Of a stretch of 64,000 nucleotides of DNA, positions 10,124 through 25,413 are shown in pieces (the stretch's first letter is position 1; every line of letters starts with the position of its first letter). The notes under the pieces are model-generated. The model had not been told where the DNA came from and did no database searches. It saw nothing but the letters and a program-made list of their open reading frames with translations. Source of the DNA: Klebsiella aerogenes KCTC 2190 (GTDB lineage Bacteria > Pseudomonadota > Gammaproteobacteria > Enterobacterales > Enterobacteriaceae); contig NC_015663.1 of assembly GCF_000215745.1 (NCBI RefSeq), positions 2,108,001-2,172,000 on the forward strand, in the 5' to 3' direction. Made by a program: the position numbers and the translations under genes.

Positions 10124-13100
10124 TTATTCTCCGCGCTTGCCCCGATGCCGATACAGCCACATCAGCTTATATGCCGCCGGAATGATAAACAGCGACAACA
10201 GCGGCGCGGTGATCATCCCGCCAATCATCGGCGCGGCGATACGGCTCATCACTTCCGAACCGGCGCCAGTGCCCCATAAAATCGGCAGCAGGCCAGCGAT
10301 AATCACCGCCACGGTCATCGCCTTTGGCCGCACGCGCAGCACCGCGCCTTGGTACAGCGCCTCGTCGAGCTTATCGGCGCTGAAGGTCTGCGGGTTCTCC
10401 AGCGATGGCTCCGCCTCGATGGCGTGGCGCAGGTACATCAGCATCACTACGCCAAATTCTGCCGCCACCCCGGCCAGGGCGATAAAGCCGGTACCGGTGG
10501 CCACCGACAGATGGAACCCCATCCAGTAGAGGAACCAGATCCCGCCGACGAGGGCGAACGGCACGCTGGTGATAATCAGCAACGCCTCGCCGAAGCGGCG
10601 GAACGCCAGGTACAGCAGCACGAAGATAATCATTAGCGTCATCGGCACCATCAGCTTCAGCTTCTGATTGGCGCGCTCCAGCAGCTCAAACTGCCCGGAG
10701 TAGGAGACGCTGATGCCCGGCTTCAGCTTTACCTCTTTGCCGATGGCCTGCTGCAGATCGCGCACCACCGAGACCATATCGCGGTCGCGAGCGTCGATGT
10801 AGATCCAACTGGTCGGGCGGGCGTTTTCGGTCTTCAGCATCGATGGCCCGGTAACGACCTTAACCTCGGCGACGTCGCCGAGCACGATCTGCTGCTTCAG
10901 CGGCGTGAGGATCGGCAACTGGCGGAGGGTCTCCGGGCTATCGCGATAGCTCTGCGGGTAGCGGATGTTGATCGGATAGCGCTCGACGCCCTCTACCGTT
11001 TCGCCGACCATCGCGCCGCCGATGGCGGACGAAACAAACAGCTGCACGTCGCCGACGGTCATGCCGTAGCGGGCCGCCTTCTCACGCTGAATATCAATGT
11101 TGAGGTAGCGCCCGCCGACCAGCCGCTCGGCTAACGCTGACGTGACCCCCGGCACGGTGCGAGCCACCACTTCAATTTGTTCGGCGATGGCGTCGATATC
11201 GGCCAGGTTGGTGCCGGAAACTTTAATGCCGATCGGGCTCTTGATGCCGGTGGAGAGCATGTCGATGCGGTTGCGGATCGGCGGCACCCACAGATTCGCC
11301 AGCCCGGGTAGACGTACGGTTTTATCCAGCTCCTCGACGATCTTCTCCATGGTCATCCCCGGCCGCCATTGATCCTGTGGCTTGAGCTGAATCGTGGTCT
11401 CTACCATCTCCAGCGGCGCCGAGTCGGTGGCGGTTTCGGCCTTGCCGGTTTTGCCGAACACCCTTGCCACTTCCGGCACCGTCATGATCAGCTTATCGGT
11501 CTTCTGCAGCATATCCGCCGCCTGCGCAGCGGAGATCCCCGGCAGCGTTGACGGCATATACAGCAGATCGCCTTCATTAATCTGCGGCAGAAACTCTCCG
11601 CCGACCCGGTTAAGCGGCCAGGCAATCGTCAGGATCGACAGAAGCGCAATCAGCAGGGTAGTCTTCGGCCAGTGCAGTACCTTCAGCAGCAGTGGGTGAT
11701 AAATGCGGATCAAAAAGCGGTTCAGCGGATTGCTGTTCTCCGCTGGGATCTTGCCGCGGATCCAGAAGCCCATCAGGATCGGGATCACCACGATCGCCAG
11801 CAGCGCCGCCCCGGCCATCGACCAGGTTTTGGTGAAGGCCAGCGGGCCGAACAGTTTGCCCTCCTGGCCTTCGAGGGTGAAAATCGGGATAAACGACAGA
11901 GTAATGATCAGCAGGCTGATAAACAGTGCCGGGCCGACCTCCACCGATGCATCGGTAATGATTTTCCAGCGGATGTCGTTGCTTAGTTTTTCTCCAGGGT
12001 GCTGATGTTCCCACTCCTCCAGCCGCTTGTGGGCGTTCTCGATCATCACGATGGCGGCATCGACCATTGCCCCCACCGCAATGGCGATCCCGCCCAACGA
12101 CATGATGTTGGCGTTAAGCCCCTGGAAATGCATCATAATAAAAGCGAAGCACAGGCCGAGCGGCAGCGAGATAATCGCCACTAGCGCCGAGCGCACGTGC
12201 CACAGGAAAAGGGCGCAGACCAGCGCAACGACGATAAACTCTTCCAGCAGCTTGTAGCTGAGGTTGTCGATGGCGCGGTCGATAAGCTGGCTGCGGTCGT
12301 AAGTGGTAACCACTTCAACCCCTTCCGGCAGGCTGCTTTGCAGCGACGCCAGCTTCTCTTTGACCGCCGAGATCACCTCGCGGGCGTTCTTGCCGGAGCG
12401 CAGGATCACCACGCCGCCGGCCACTTCGCCCTCGCCGTTAAGCTCGGCGATACCGCGGCGCATCTCCGGGCCAATCTGCACCCGCGCAACGTCGCCGAGA
12501 TACACCGGCACGCCGTTGTCACCGGTTTTCAGCACGATATTTTTGAAGTCGTCGAGCGTCTGCAGGTAGCCGCTGGCGCGCACCATATATTCGGCTTCCG
12601 CCAGTTCGACGGAAGAGCCGCCCGCCTCCTGGTTAGAGGCGTCCAGCGCCGATTTCACCTCGCCGAGGCTGATGCCGTACTGGGTCAGCTTCATCGGGTC
12701 GACGACAATCTGATACTCCTTGACCACGCCGCCTATCGACGCCACTTCCGAGACGTTTGGAATGGTTTTTAGCTCATATTTTAAGAACCAGTCCTGCAAC
12801 GAGCGCAGTTCGGCGAGGTCATGTTTGCCGCTGCGGTCGACCAGCGCGTACTCGAAGACCCAGCCAACCCCGGTGGCGTCAGGGCCCATTTCGGCGCTGA
12901 CCCCGGCGGGCAGTTTGCCCTGCACCTGATTGAGATACTCCAGCACCCGCGAGCGCGCCCAGTAAGGATCGGTGCCGTCTTCAAATATTACATACACGTA
13001 GGAGTCGCCAAACTGCGAGAAGCCGCGCACCGTTTTGGCGCCGGGGACTGACAGCATGGTGGTGGTCAGCGGCCAGGTGACCTGGTTTTCAACGATCTGC

Positions 13101-13273
13101 GGCGCCTGCCCCGGGTAGCTGGTTTTGACGATTACCTGTACGTCGGAGAGGTCCGGCAGGGCGTCCACCGGGGTTTGGATGATGGTCCAGGTCCCCCAGA
13201 TGCTGAGAAACAGCGCCGCCATCATCACCAGGAAGCGGTTGGCCACCGAGCGGCGGATAATCCATTCAATCAT
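10124..13273 (-). CDS. cusA: Copper/silver RND efflux pump, inner-membrane subunit CusA
   Basis: A protein of 1049 residues of the heavy-metal RND family that exports Cu(I) and Ag(I) from periplasm and cytoplasm using the proton gradient. The start chosen ([14 protein letters not shown]) matches the length of E. coli CusA (1047); the upstream frame lacks family similarity. The three methionines that bind metal in the periplasmic cleft of CusA (573, 623 and 672 in E. coli) have equivalents here in [20 protein letters not shown] and [10 protein letters not shown]. Twelve transmembrane segments in the RND layout are evident, the first at the N-terminus. It is the last gene of cusCFBA, 10 bp after cusB. 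SilA is a close alternative name; no silE-like gene is present. Confidence 0.95.
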   Translation of the reverse strand: MIEWIIRRSVANRFLVMMAALFLSIWGTWTIIQTPVDALPDLSDVQVIVKTSYPGQAPQIVENQVTWPLTTTMLSVPGAKTVRGFSQFGDSYVYVIFEDGTDPYWARSRVLEYLNQVQGKLPAGVSAEMGPDATGVGWVFEYALVDRSGKHDLAELRSLQDWFLKYELKTIPNVSEVASIGGVVKEYQIVVDPMKLTQYGISLGEVKSALDASNQEAGGSSVELAEAEYMVRASGYLQTLDDFKNIVLKTGDNGVPVYLGDVARVQIGPEMRRGIAELNGEGEVAGGVVILRSGKNAREVISAVKEKLASLQSSLPEGVEVVTTYDRSQLIDRAIDNLSYKLLEEFIVVALVCALFLWHVRSALVAIISLPLGLCFAFIMMHFQGLNANIMSLGGIAIAVGAMVDAAIVMIENAHKRLEEWEHQHPGEKLSNDIRWKIITDASVEVGPALFISLLIITLSFIPIFTLEGQEGKLFGPLAFTKTWSMAGAALLAIVVIPILMGFWIRGKIPAENSNPLNRFLIRIYHPLLLKVLHWPKTTLLIALLSILTIAWPLNRVGGEFLPQINEGDLLYMPSTLPGISAAQAADMLQKTDKLIMTVPEVARVFGKTGKAETATDSAPLEMVETTIQLKPQDQWRPGMTMEKIVEELDKTVRLPGLANLWVPPIRNRIDMLSTGIKSPIGIKVSGTNLADIDAIAEQIEVVARTVPGVTSALAERLVGGRYLNIDIQREKAARYGMTVGDVQLFVSSAIGGAMVGETVEGVERYPINIRYPQSYRDSPETLRQLPILTPLKQQIVLGDVAEVKVVTGPSMLKTENARPTSWIYIDARDRDMVSVVRDLQQAIGKEVKLKPGISVSYSGQFELLERANQKLKLMVPMTLMIIFVLLYLAFRRFGEALLIITSVPFALVGGIWFLYWMGFHLSVATGTGFIALAGVAAEFGVVMLMYLRHAIEAEPSLENPQTFSADKLDEALYQGAVLRVRPKAMTVAVIIAGLLPILWGTGAGSEVMSRIAAPMIGGMITAPLLSLFIIPAAYKLMWLYRHRGKRGE

Positions 13274-13283
13274 GTTCCGTTCC

Positions 13284-14546
13284 TCAGTGCGCGTGGGCGG
13301 CAGGGGCTGTGACATCAGGAGCCTGTGCGCGCATGCGCTCCAGCGCGCCGGAGATATTGGCTTCCGAGTCGATCAGGAACAGGCCGCTGGCGACGACTTT
13401 TTCGCCCTCCTGCAGACCGCTGCGAATGGCCGTGACGCCGGCGGATTCATGGAATACCTGTACGAGCTTCGGTACGAAGCGGCCCTCGTTATCCACGGTA
13501 ATCACTCGCTGCTCGCTACCGCTGTCGATCAACGCTTTTGATGGGATAAGCAGCATCGGCGCGCTTTCGCTGGTCAGTTTCAGATAGGCGTTCATCCCCG
13601 GCTTCAGCGCTTCATTCGGGTTGTTAACCTGCAGGCGTAGCTGCAGGGTACGGGTGGCGCTATCGACGCTGGGGAGAATGGTCCATTTGTTGATGCTGAA
13701 GGTTTTTCCCGGCCAGGCGGGAACCTGAATGGCGAACTGCGAGGCGTCTTTAATTAGCCAGGCGATGGATTCCGGTACCGCCACGCTGACCCACACCGGG
13801 TCCATGCCCTGAATTTTCGCCACCACATTATCTTTGGCGATATTCATTCCGGCGCGCAGATCGAAGGCGGTGATCACCCCGTCGATTGGCGCTTTGAGGG
13901 TAAAGCGGGTCTGGATTTTGCGCGTGGTTTTCAGGCGGCGGATATCGTCATCCGGCATTCCGGCGAGGCGTAGACGCTCGAGGATCCCCTCGACCTGCGT
14001 AGCGGTGCCCCCGGTTTCCTGCAATAAAAGATATTCGCTCTGCGCTTCCACCCAGTCCGGGATGGTCAGCTCGAGTAAGGGCGTGCCTTGTTTCACTTTG
14101 TCGCCGACGGTCAGCGGATAGACTTTATTGATAAAGCCCGCCGCCCGCGCCTGCATAATCACGTACTGGTACTCGTTATAGCTGATGTTGGCCGGGAAGG
14201 TCTGGGCGTAACGCAGCGGCCCGCGGGTGACCGCGGCGGTTTTTACGCCGAGGTTTTGGGTCTGCGTCGGGTCGATACGCACCCCTGGCGCACCGGCGAC
14301 GGCACTCTCCTCATCAGCGTATTTCGGCACCAGATCCATATCCATAAACGGCGATTTACCCGGTTTATCAAAGCGGGTGTTCGGGTACATCGGGTCGTAC
14401 CAGAACAGCACTTTACGCTGCTGCTCGGCCGCCGGAGCGGCAGCGTGGGTCTGCGTCAGTCGGGCGTACAGCGCCGCGGTAAGCGCGCCGCCAATCACCA
14501 TGCTGCCAAGGATCAGCGCCGTATTTTTCAGTGTCAGGGATGCCAT
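13284..14546 (-). CDS. cusB: Periplasmic adaptor of the copper/silver efflux pump, CusB
   Basis: This 420-residue membrane fusion protein bridges CusA and the outer-membrane channel CusC. It begins with an uncleaved or signal-anchor segment (about 7-27). The N-terminal metal-binding section FWYDPMYPN...[12 protein letters not shown] (about 48-76) contains the three methionines that receive Cu(I)/Ag(I) from CusF in E. coli CusB. The usual hairpin, lipoyl and beta-barrel parts follow. The C-terminus is His-rich (AAHAH), which is slightly unusual and could contribute to metal binding. Confidence 0.95.
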   Translation of the reverse strand: MASLTLKNTALILGSMVIGGALTAALYARLTQTHAAAPAAEQQRKVLFWYDPMYPNTRFDKPGKSPFMDMDLVPKYADEESAVAGAPGVRIDPTQTQNLGVKTAAVTRGPLRYAQTFPANISYNEYQYVIMQARAAGFINKVYPLTVGDKVKQGTPLLELTIPDWVEAQSEYLLLQETGGTATQVEGILERLRLAGMPDDDIRRLKTTRKIQTRFTLKAPIDGVITAFDLRAGMNIAKDNVVAKIQGMDPVWVSVAVPESIAWLIKDASQFAIQVPAWPGKTFSINKWTILPSVDSATRTLQLRLQVNNPNEALKPGMNAYLKLTSESAPMLLIPSKALIDSGSEQRVITVDNEGRFVPKLVQVFHESAGVTAIRSGLQEGEKVVASGLFLIDSEANISGALERMRAQAPDVTAPAAHAH

Positions 14547-14590
14547 GTGTCGTCCATTCAGTTGTTGAGGGGGCTACCGTCGCCGGGCCG

Positions 14591-14935
14591 TTATTGGGCG
14601 CGGATATCCTGTAACAACGACAGATTGCCCTGCTGAACGAAGGTGAAATCCACGCTGTCGCCATCCTTCACATTGTTGAGCTGCGTCTGCGGGGTGATGG
14701 TGAAGCGCATGGTCATCGGCGGCCAGTTCACCGCCGGGATGGCCTCGTGGGCGATAGTGATTTTTTTGCTATACATATCAATGGCTTTAATGACGCCTTT
14801 GCCAGCGATGCTTTGCGTCTGCGCGGCAGCGGGTTGTTCATGCATCGCCATGCCGGCGTGCGGTTCGGCGGCCTGGGCAGTGAACATCACACCGGATAAC
14901 AGCGTGAACAGGGCGATTTTAGACAGTGAATTCAT
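14591..14935 (-). CDS. cusF: Periplasmic copper/silver chaperone CusF
   Basis: This 114-residue protein delivers Cu(I) or Ag(I) to CusB. A signal peptide ends near AQAAEP. The small barrel domain has the complete CusF metal site: the His of TIAHEA, the Trp of VNWPP that caps the metal by a cation-pi contact, and the two Met of MTMRF. I start it at the only ATG, 14935, which has GAGGAG upstream. It lies between cusC and cusB, the standard order. Confidence 0.95.
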   Translation of the reverse strand: MNSLSKIALFTLLSGVMFTAQAAEPHAGMAMHEQPAAAQTQSIAGKGVIKAIDMYSKKITIAHEAIPAVNWPPMTMRFTITPQTQLNNVKDGDSVDFTFVQQGNLSLLQDIRAQ

Positions 14936-14952
14936 AATCAAGACTCCTCGGA

Positions 14953-16338
14953 TTATTCCATCCAGCCGCCGCCGAGGGCGGTGAACAGGGTGATTTCATT
15001 CGCCTGACGGGAATAGTTGAGTTCCAGCAGGGTTTGTCGGGTGGTAAAAATGTCACGCTGGGCGCTCAGGACTTCGATGTAGCTGACCGCGCCGTGGCGA
15101 TAGAGCGCGGTGGCGCGCTGCAGAGTGATATTTAGTGAAGCGAGATAACGCTGCTGGGCGGCAATTTGATCGGCCAGGCTTTGGCGCAGGGCCAGCGCGT
15201 CGGCCACCTCTTTAAAGGCGGACTGGATTTTTTGTTCATAGTTGACTACCTGCTGCTGCTGGCGGATCTCCGCCAGATCGAGGTTGGCCTGATTACGCCC
15301 GGCGTTGAAAATCGGCAGTTCAATTTTGGGGATGAAGTTCCACATCGCGCTGCCGGCGTTAAACAGGCTGGAGAGCTCGCTGCTGCTGCCGGAGAGCGAG
15401 CTGGTCAGGGTAATTGACGGGAAGAAGGCCGCCCGCGCGGCGCCTATATTGGCGTTTGCCGCCAGCAGGCTATGTTCGGCTTCCAGAATATCCGGCCGCT
15501 GCAGCAGGATCTCTGAGGAGAGCGACGGCGGCAGGGTTACGCCTTTCAGGTCCACCGTGCTGCTGGCGCTATCGTCCGGCAGGCGCTGATAGCTGCCGAG
15601 CAGCAGTTGCAGGGCGTTATTGGCCTGCGCCAGCTGGCCTTGCCGTTTGGCGATATCAGCGCGGGTGCTTTCGATCATGCCGCGCGCCTGTTCCAGCGCC
15701 AGAACGGTGGTGCTGCCGGTCAGCAGCTGTTTTTCAACGAAGGCGTAAGACTGCTGATAGTTCTGTAAGGTGTCGTTCGCCACCTGCAGCTGCGCCGCCG
15801 CCAGCCGCTGGTTGAAGTAGCTTTGTGAAACGTTAGCAATCAACAGGATATGCACCGCGCGCCGCGCCTCTTCGCTGGCGAAGAAGTTCTGTCGGTCGGC
15901 CTCGCTAAGGTTTTTCAACCGGCCAAAGAAGTCGAGGTCGTAGCTGAGATTCAAGCCGGCGGCATAATCGCTGCTGGTGGTGGTGTCGCCTTTGAGCTTG
16001 CCGCCATAGGTGGTGCTGCCGTCGCTGTTAAGCTGCGGGTAGCGGTCGGCGTCGGTCACCCGGTACTGGGCGCGGGCTTCCTGCACTTTCAGCGTCGCCA
16101 TCCGTAGATCGCGGTTGTTGGTCAGCGCGGTGCTAATCAAGCTTTTCACCTGCGGGTCGACGAAAAAGGTGCGCCAACCGGTCTCCTGGTAGCCCGCCGT
16201 CGCGGTAACCAGTTTGTTCTGGCTGAGAGAGAACTGCTGCGGTACCGGCGCGGCGGGGCGCTGGTAGTCCGGAGCAAGTGACAAACAGCCGGTTAAGGCG
16301 AATATCACGCTGAGAGTAAGAAGCTTTATTGGGCGCAT
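14953..16338 (-). CDS. cusC: Outer-membrane channel lipoprotein CusC
   Basis: This TolC-like outer-membrane factor of about 461 residues is the exit duct of the CusCBA complex. With the start at 16338 (MRPIKLLTLS) the protein has a lipoprotein signal ending in LTGC, so Cys18 is lipidated. This start fits E. coli CusC in length, whereas the 31 codons upstream would place a non-signal sequence in front. The two repeated OEP domains are visible, with family sequences RPDILEAEHSL and FIPKIELPIFNAGR. It is the first gene of the operon, next to the CusR operator. Confidence 0.95.
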   Translation of the reverse strand: MRPIKLLTLSVIFALTGCLSLAPDYQRPAAPVPQQFSLSQNKLVTATAGYQETGWRTFFVDPQVKSLISTALTNNRDLRMATLKVQEARAQYRVTDADRYPQLNSDGSTTYGGKLKGDTTTSSDYAAGLNLSYDLDFFGRLKNLSEADRQNFFASEEARRAVHILLIANVSQSYFNQRLAAAQLQVANDTLQNYQQSYAFVEKQLLTGSTTVLALEQARGMIESTRADIAKRQGQLAQANNALQLLLGSYQRLPDDSASSTVDLKGVTLPPSLSSEILLQRPDILEAEHSLLAANANIGAARAAFFPSITLTSSLSGSSSELSSLFNAGSAMWNFIPKIELPIFNAGRNQANLDLAEIRQQQQVVNYEQKIQSAFKEVADALALRQSLADQIAAQQRYLASLNITLQRATALYRHGAVSYIEVLSAQRDIFTTRQTLLELNYSRQANEITLFTALGGGWME

Positions 16339-16409
16339 GGCGACAGACGGTTTTCGGCGATTTATCAATGGCGGATACGTTACGCAGCGGGCTCTGTTCA
16401 ACGCGTGAC

Positions 16410-16437
16410 AGGAAAATGACAAAGCTGTCATTTTCCT
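16410..16437. promoter_or_regulatory. CusR operator (Cus box) between cusC and cusR
   Basis: A perfect 12-bp inverted repeat, AGGAAAATGACA and TGTCATTTTCCT, is separated by AAGC. It contains the known E. coli CusR box (AAAATGACAA-N2-TTGTCATTTT) with one mismatch in the core. It sits in the 173-bp divergent intergenic region and is placed to activate both cusCFBA and cusRS. Confidence 0.92.
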
Positions 16438-16511
16438 GATATTTCATTGCTATCCGGAGGGGCTCCTCTAAAATTGAATACCCGCACAGAGCGCGCGTGA
16501 AGGAGCCAACC

Positions 16512-17195
16512 GTGAAGATTTTGATTGTCGAAGATGAGAAGAAAACCGGGGAGTACCTGACCAAAGGGCTTACCGAAGCCGGATTCGTCGTCGACCTGGC
16601 CGACAACGGCCTTAACGGTTATCACCTGGCGATGACCAGCGACTACGATCTGCTGATCCTCGACATCATGCTGCCGGACGTCAACGGCTGGGATATCGTG
16701 CGCATGCTGCGCGCCGCCAATAAAGGGATGCCGATCCTGCTGCTCACCGCGCTTGGCACTATCGAGCATCGGGTGAAGGGGCTGGAGCTGGGCGCCGACG
16801 ACTATCTGGTGAAGCCCTTTGCTTTTGCGGAACTGCTGGCGCGGGTGCGCACTCTGCTGCGTCGCGGGGCGGCGGTAATAGTAGAAAGCCAGTTTCAGGC
16901 GGCCGATCTCAGCGTTGATTTGGTCAGCCGCAAGGTGACGCGTGGCGCGACTCGTATCACCCTGACCAGCAAAGAGTTTACCCTGCTGGAGTTCTTCTTG
17001 CGCCATCAGGGCGAGGTGCTACCCCGTTCGCTGATCGCGTCGCAGGTGTGGGATATGAATTTCGACAGCGACACTAACGCTATCGACGTGGCAGTGAAGC
17101 GGCTGCGCGCCAAAATCGATAACGACTTCGAGCCGAAGCTTATCCAGACCGTGCGCGGCGTCGGCTATATGCTTGAGGTGCCGGATGGCCGCTAA
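16512..17195 (+). CDS. cusR: Copper/silver-responsive response regulator CusR
   Basis: An OmpR/PhoB-type regulator of 227 residues. The start is the GTG at 16512, preceded by AAGGAG: the protein then begins (M)[15 protein letters not shown] and has exactly the length of E. coli CusR. Starting at the ATG 15 bp upstream would add residues unlike the family. The receiver domain has its phospho-acceptor Asp in [10 protein letters not shown] (Asp51) and the Lys of VKPFAF. The winged-helix domain is C-terminal. Phosphorylated by CusS, it activates the efflux operon and itself via the Cus box. The stop overlaps the cusS start. Confidence 0.95.
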   Translation: MKILIVEDEKKTGEYLTKGLTEAGFVVDLADNGLNGYHLAMTSDYDLLILDIMLPDVNGWDIVRMLRAANKGMPILLLTALGTIEHRVKGLELGADDYLVKPFAFAELLARVRTLLRRGAAVIVESQFQAADLSVDLVSRKVTRGATRITLTSKEFTLLEFFLRHQGEVLPRSLIASQVWDMNFDSDTNAIDVAVKRLRAKIDNDFEPKLIQTVRGVGYMLEVPDGR

Positions 17196-18627
17196 GCGCC
17201 CCTTTTCGTTGGCCACCCGGCTCACCTTCTTTATTAGCCTCGCCACCATCATCGCCTTCTTTGCCTTCACCTGGATCATGATCCATTCGGTGAAGGCCCA
17301 CTTTGAAGAGCGCGACGTTCACGATCTCAAGCAGCTCAGCACCACGCTTGAGACGGTGCTCAACCACGCCGACTACCCGCAGGCGCGGCGGCTGGAGATC
17401 TTAAAAAACGTGATTGGCGGCTACGCTAACGTCTTTATCTGTCTGGATGATGCCGAGGGCAATATTCTGTTTCAGTCGCCAAACGGCCCGGAACTCAGCC
17501 ATATAATGAGCACGCCGGGGCTGGCGATGAAGTTGCGCGATGGTAATGTGATTTCATGGACTGACCCGCAGCCGCGGGAAATGGTTCATGATAATCATCA
17601 AATGGAGACTCGCTCCTGGCGGCTAATCATGTTGCCGCTGGGCAAGCAGGCAGATGGCAAACCGGCCTGGCATCTGCTGATGGCCTTATCGATCGATTTT
17701 CACCTGCACTATATTAATGAACTCAAAGCGAAGCTGATTTCCGCGGCGGCGATAATCAGCCTGCTGATTATCGCCATCGTGCTGTTTGTAGTCTATCAGG
17801 GGCATAAGCCGATTCGCCAAATCAGCCGCCAGATCCAGAATATTACCTCGCGGGATCTTGATGTGCGCCTTGACCCGCAGGCGGTGCCCATTGAGCTGGA
17901 ACGGCTGGCGCTGTCGTTTAACCATATGCTGGAGCGCATAGAGGATGTCTTTACTCGCCAGTCGAACTTTTCCGCCGATATCGCCCATGAAATCCGTACG
18001 CCGATTACCAACCTGGTCACGCAAACCGAAATCGCCTTAAGCCAGAGCCGCAGCCAGCAGGAGCTGGAAGAGGTGCTCTATTCCAATCTCGAAGAGTTCT
18101 CGCGCATGTCGCGGATGGTCAGCGATATGCTGTTCCTTGCCCAGGCCGATAATAACCAGCTGATCCCTGAACAGCGTGCGCTGGATCTGGCCGAGGAAGT
18201 GAATAAGGTGTTTGAGTTCTTTGAAGCGTGGGCGGAAGAAAAAGAGGTGGCGCTGCGTTTTGTCGGTAGCCACTGCCGGGTGATTGGCGACCCGCTGATG
18301 CTGCGGCGGGCAATCAGCAACCTGCTGTCGAACGCGATTCGCTATACGCCGGCCGGGCAGGCGGTGACCATTCAGTTGAGCGAAAGCGCCGAGAAGATTC
18401 GCCTGGTGGTGGAGAACCCCGGCGCGCCGATTGCCGCCGCGCATCTGCCACGCCTGTTTGATCGTTTCTATCGCGTCGACCCCTCGCGCCAGCGCAAAGG
18501 CGAGGGCAGCGGCATCGGTCTGGCGATTGTAAAATCGATTGTCAGCGCTCACCACGGCAGCGTAGCGGTGCAGTCCGATCTGCGCTCCACTCGCTTTATT
18601 ATCGTGTTGCCGAAATATGCGCAATAA
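17185..18627 (+). CDS. cusS: Copper/silver sensor histidine kinase CusS
   Basis: With the ATG at 17185, inside the end of cusR, the kinase has 480 residues, as in E. coli. It has a membrane segment at about 14-35, a periplasmic metal-sensing domain, a second membrane segment at about 185-207, a HAMP linker, the phospho-acceptor His in the [13 protein letters not shown] motif and an ATP-binding domain with [14 protein letters not shown]. The periplasmic part is the least conserved stretch relative to E. coli: it contains several His and Met but lacks the HGHGHMEH run of E. coli CusS, so metal sensitivity may differ. Confidence 0.95.
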   Translation: MAAKRPFSLATRLTFFISLATIIAFFAFTWIMIHSVKAHFEERDVHDLKQLSTTLETVLNHADYPQARRLEILKNVIGGYANVFICLDDAEGNILFQSPNGPELSHIMSTPGLAMKLRDGNVISWTDPQPREMVHDNHQMETRSWRLIMLPLGKQADGKPAWHLLMALSIDFHLHYINELKAKLISAAAIISLLIIAIVLFVVYQGHKPIRQISRQIQNITSRDLDVRLDPQAVPIELERLALSFNHMLERIEDVFTRQSNFSADIAHEIRTPITNLVTQTEIALSQSRSQQELEEVLYSNLEEFSRMSRMVSDMLFLAQADNNQLIPEQRALDLAEEVNKVFEFFEAWAEEKEVALRFVGSHCRVIGDPLMLRRAISNLLSNAIRYTPAGQAVTIQLSESAEKIRLVVENPGAPIAAAHLPRLFDRFYRVDPSRQRKGEGSGIGLAIVKSIVSAHHGSVAVQSDLRSTRFIIVLPKYAQ

Positions 18628-18640
18628 CGGCTGAAAGCAA

Positions 18641-18666
18641 GCGGGCAGCGCCAGGCGGCTGCCCGC
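18641..18666. terminator. Hairpin between convergent cusS and roxA
   Basis: A nine-base perfect stem (GCGGGCAGC with GCTGCCCGC) and an eight-base loop lie between the two stop codons. Only short T-rich stretches flank it, so it may be a bidirectional but weak terminator. Confidence 0.55.
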
Positions 18667-18681
18667 AGTATTACCGTTCTC

Positions 18682-19803
18682 TTACTCTTCGAAATACCAG
18701 TAGCCCTGATTAATCAGGCGCGTCAGTTCGCTAACGAACGCCGGATTTTTCAGGCCGCTGCCGAGCTCTTCTTGACCTAACGAGGTATAGCGACATAGCG
18801 CATCGAGCGCGCCGGCATCGGTAGTGTCGAGTTGTTCGCTATGCACGAAGAAGCTGTCGCCGATATGCAGAACGCGCAGGCCGCTCAGGCGAGAAAGCTT
18901 TTCCCCGCCCAGCAGCGCATCGACCACTTCCTCTTCTTCATATGCCGGTTCCGCTGGCGCAATATCCAGCTCATGACGTGGCGTGGTGACGAAACTGCCG
19001 AACCACTGCTTGAAGTCTTCGGGTTGGCGAATCATGTCGATCATCATGTTGCGCAGACGGTCGAGTTCATACTCTTCAACCCGGCCCGGATGGTCGCGGC
19101 AGGTGAGGTCCGGATCGCTGTAGTGTTCGCCGCCGAGGTCGTTTTCCAGCACATAGTCGGCGAAGCTGCTGATCAGGTCGCGGCCGTTTGGCCCACGGAA
19201 GCCGACGGAGTAGTTCAGTGCCGTTTCGTGGGTCACTCCGTCGTGTGGGAATCCAGGCGGAATATAGAGGATGTCGCCCGGCTCCAGATCTTCATCAATA
19301 ATCGGCGGGAACGGATCAACGTGCAGCAGCGCCGGATGTGGACAGAACTGACGCATCGGCAGCTTGTCACCCACGCGCCAGCGGCGGCTGCCCATGCCCT
19401 GAATAATAAAGACGTCATACTGATCGATATGTGGGCCAACGCCGCCGCCAGGAACGGAGAAGGAGATCATCAGATCGTCTAAACGCCAGTCCGGCAGTAC
19501 GCGGAATGGGCGCACCAGTTCGGCGGCAGGCATATGCCAGTGGTTTACCGCCTGGGCCAGCAAGGACCAGCCGTTTTCACCCAGCCCATCGAAATGTTCA
19601 AAAGGACCGTTACTGGCCTGCCACTTACCGTTGACCAGGCTGACCAGCCGGCTATCGACTTCCGGTTCCATGGCTAACCCGGCCAGCTCGTCTGGCGTAA
19701 TGGGGTCGATGAAGTTAGGGAACGCCTTCTTTAATACGACCGGCTGCTTTTGCCAGTACTTCTCTAAGAACTCGGGCCAGTTAATGTTGAGTTGATAAGC
19801 CAT
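18682..19803 (-). CDS. roxA: 50S ribosomal protein L16 arginine 3-hydroxylase
   Basis: This 373-residue protein belongs to the Fe(II)/2-oxoglutarate-dependent JmjC-type ribosomal oxygenases; E. coli YcfD/RoxA hydroxylates an arginine of L16. The iron ligands are visible as H125-x-D127 in GPHIDQYD and H187 in GFPHDGVTH. The C-terminal part forms the dimerisation and winged-helix regions of the family. Length and sequence agree with YcfD throughout. It is transcribed away from the rrn operon, with which it shares the intergenic region. Confidence 0.95.
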   Translation of the reverse strand: MAYQLNINWPEFLEKYWQKQPVVLKKAFPNFIDPITPDELAGLAMEPEVDSRLVSLVNGKWQASNGPFEHFDGLGENGWSLLAQAVNHWHMPAAELVRPFRVLPDWRLDDLMISFSVPGGGVGPHIDQYDVFIIQGMGSRRWRVGDKLPMRQFCPHPALLHVDPFPPIIDEDLEPGDILYIPPGFPHDGVTHETALNYSVGFRGPNGRDLISSFADYVLENDLGGEHYSDPDLTCRDHPGRVEEYELDRLRNMMIDMIRQPEDFKQWFGSFVTTPRHELDIAPAEPAYEEEEVVDALLGGEKLSRLSGLRVLHIGDSFFVHSEQLDTTDAGALDALCRYTSLGQEELGSGLKNPAFVSELTRLINQGYWYFEE

Positions 19804-20074
19804 AGATTATTACCAGTAGGAAGAAACGGCTCTGATTATAGAAAGGAGGGAAAGCGTGGCGCTTTGTCATGGGTCAAGAGTGATGCTTAATTCACCATTA
19901 GCGTTATGAGGGCGTCGGCAGAGCGAGAAAAATCACTTTTCCGCAAAAAACGATTTTGACTGTTACTACGCTACAAGCCGCATAAACACTGGGTTTTCGC
20001 ATTTATATATCAAGAAGGATAAACGTGAAAAGTGTAATTAATGAGCGCTTGATAAGTTTTTTGTATTTTAAGGC

Positions 20075-20102
20075 TTGCTATATCTCAGCAGCTCCCTATA
20101 AT
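20075..20102 (+). promoter_or_regulatory. rrn promoter P1
   Basis: TTGCTA (20075-20080) and TATAAT (20097-20102) are spaced by 16 bp, followed by a GC-rich discriminator GCGCACCC, the arrangement of enterobacterial rrn P1, which confers stringent control. Confidence 0.88.
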
Positions 20103-20184
20103 GCGCACCCACTGACACGGCAGATGTGAATCACTTCACACAAACAGCCGGTTCGGTTGAAGAGAAAAATTCTGAAATTCAGGG

Positions 20185-20212
20185 TTGACTCTGAAAGAGG
20201 AAAGCGTAATAT
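20185..20212 (+). promoter_or_regulatory. rrn promoter P2
   Basis: TTGACT (20185-20190) and TAATAT (20207-20212) with a 16-bp spacer lie about 110 bp after P1, as in E. coli rrn operons. Confidence 0.85.
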
Positions 20213-20250
20213 ACGCCACCTCGCGACAGAGCGCTAAAGCGCGTCGCAAC

Positions 20251-20262
20251 TGCTCTTTAACA
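20251..20262 (+). promoter_or_regulatory. Leader boxA antitermination site
   Basis: TGCTCTTTAACA is the canonical boxA of rrn leaders, bound by NusB/NusE; a short GCGC hairpin (boxB-like) precedes it at about 20230-20243. Confidence 0.85.
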
Positions 20263-20394
20263 ATTTATCAGACAATCTGTGTGGGCACTCAAAGTGACAT
20301 GGATTCTTAACGTCCTCGGACGAAAAATGAATACCAAGTCTCTGAGTGAACATACGTAATTCATTACGAAGTTTAATTCACGAGCATCAAACTT

Positions 20395-21934
<1,540 letters not shown>

Positions 21935-22019
21935 CCTTAAAGAACCTGCCTTTGTAGTGCTCACACAGATTGTCTGATGAAAGTAGAGAAGCAAGGCGTC
22001 TTGCGATTGAGACTTCAGT

Positions 22020-22095
22020 GTCCCCTTCGTCTAGAGGCCCAGGACACCGCCCTTTCACGGCGGTAACAGGGGTTCGAATCCCCTAGGGGACGCCA
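22020..22095 (+). tRNA. tRNA-Glu (anticodon TTC)
   Basis: A 76-nt tRNA with encoded CCA end sits in the 16S-23S spacer. The acceptor stem GTCCCCT/AGGGGAC, the anticodon loop CTTTCAC and the T loop GGTTCGAATCC are all present. A single tRNA-Glu spacer places this operon in the class of E. coli rrnB, C, E and G. Confidence 0.98.
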
Positions 22096-22129
22096 CTTGC
22101 TGGTTCGTGAGTGAAAGACGCGTGCCGAT

Positions 22130-22180
22130 ATATCTCAAAACTCATCTTCGGGTGACGTTTGAGATATTTGCTCTTTAAAA
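22130..22180 (+). promoter_or_regulatory. Spacer boxB-like hairpin and boxA upstream of 23S
   Basis: A ten-base inverted repeat (ATATCTCAAA at 22130-22139 with TTTGAGATAT at 22158-22167) is followed by boxA TGCTCTTTAAAA at 22169-22180, the second antitermination site of rrn operons. Confidence 0.8.
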
Positions 22181-22285
22181 ATCTGGATCAAGCTGAAAAT
22201 TGAAACGACACACAGTCAATGTGTGTTCGAGTCTCTCAAATTTTCGCAACACGTTGGTGTTTTACGAAACATCTTCGGGTTGTGA

Positions 22286-25191
<2,906 letters not shown>

Positions 25192-25282
25192 ACAACGCCG
25201 AAGGTGTTTTGGCGATTTGAGATGATTTTCAGCCTGATACAGATTACTCGATGCGTCCTGAGGACGTGTTGAAAACAGAATT

Positions 25283-25402
25283 TGCCTGGCGGCGATAGCG
25301 CGGTGGTCCCACCTGACCCCATGCCGAACTCAGAAGTGAAACGCCGTAGCGCCGATGGTAGTGTGGGGTCTCCCCATGTGAGAGTAGGGAACTGCCAGGC
25401 AT
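25283..25402 (+). rRNA. 5S ribosomal RNA
   Basis: 120-nt 5S rRNA starting TGCCTGGCGG and ending GCCAGGCAT, its two ends forming helix I. It lies 91 nt after 23S. Confidence 0.98.
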
Positions 25403-25413
25403 CAAATAAAGCG

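Larger units (their letters stand above)
19804..20394 (+). promoter_or_regulatory. rrn promoter and leader region
   Basis: About 590 bp separate roxA from 16S rRNA. It holds A+T-rich DNA upstream of P1 (19990-20070) that would act as UP element and FIS-binding region, the tandem promoters P1 and P2, and the antitermination leader. TCAGACAATCTGTGTG at 20268-20283 is complementary to 21962-21977 beyond 16S and forms the RNase III processing stalk. No protein-coding gene is seen. Confidence 0.85.
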
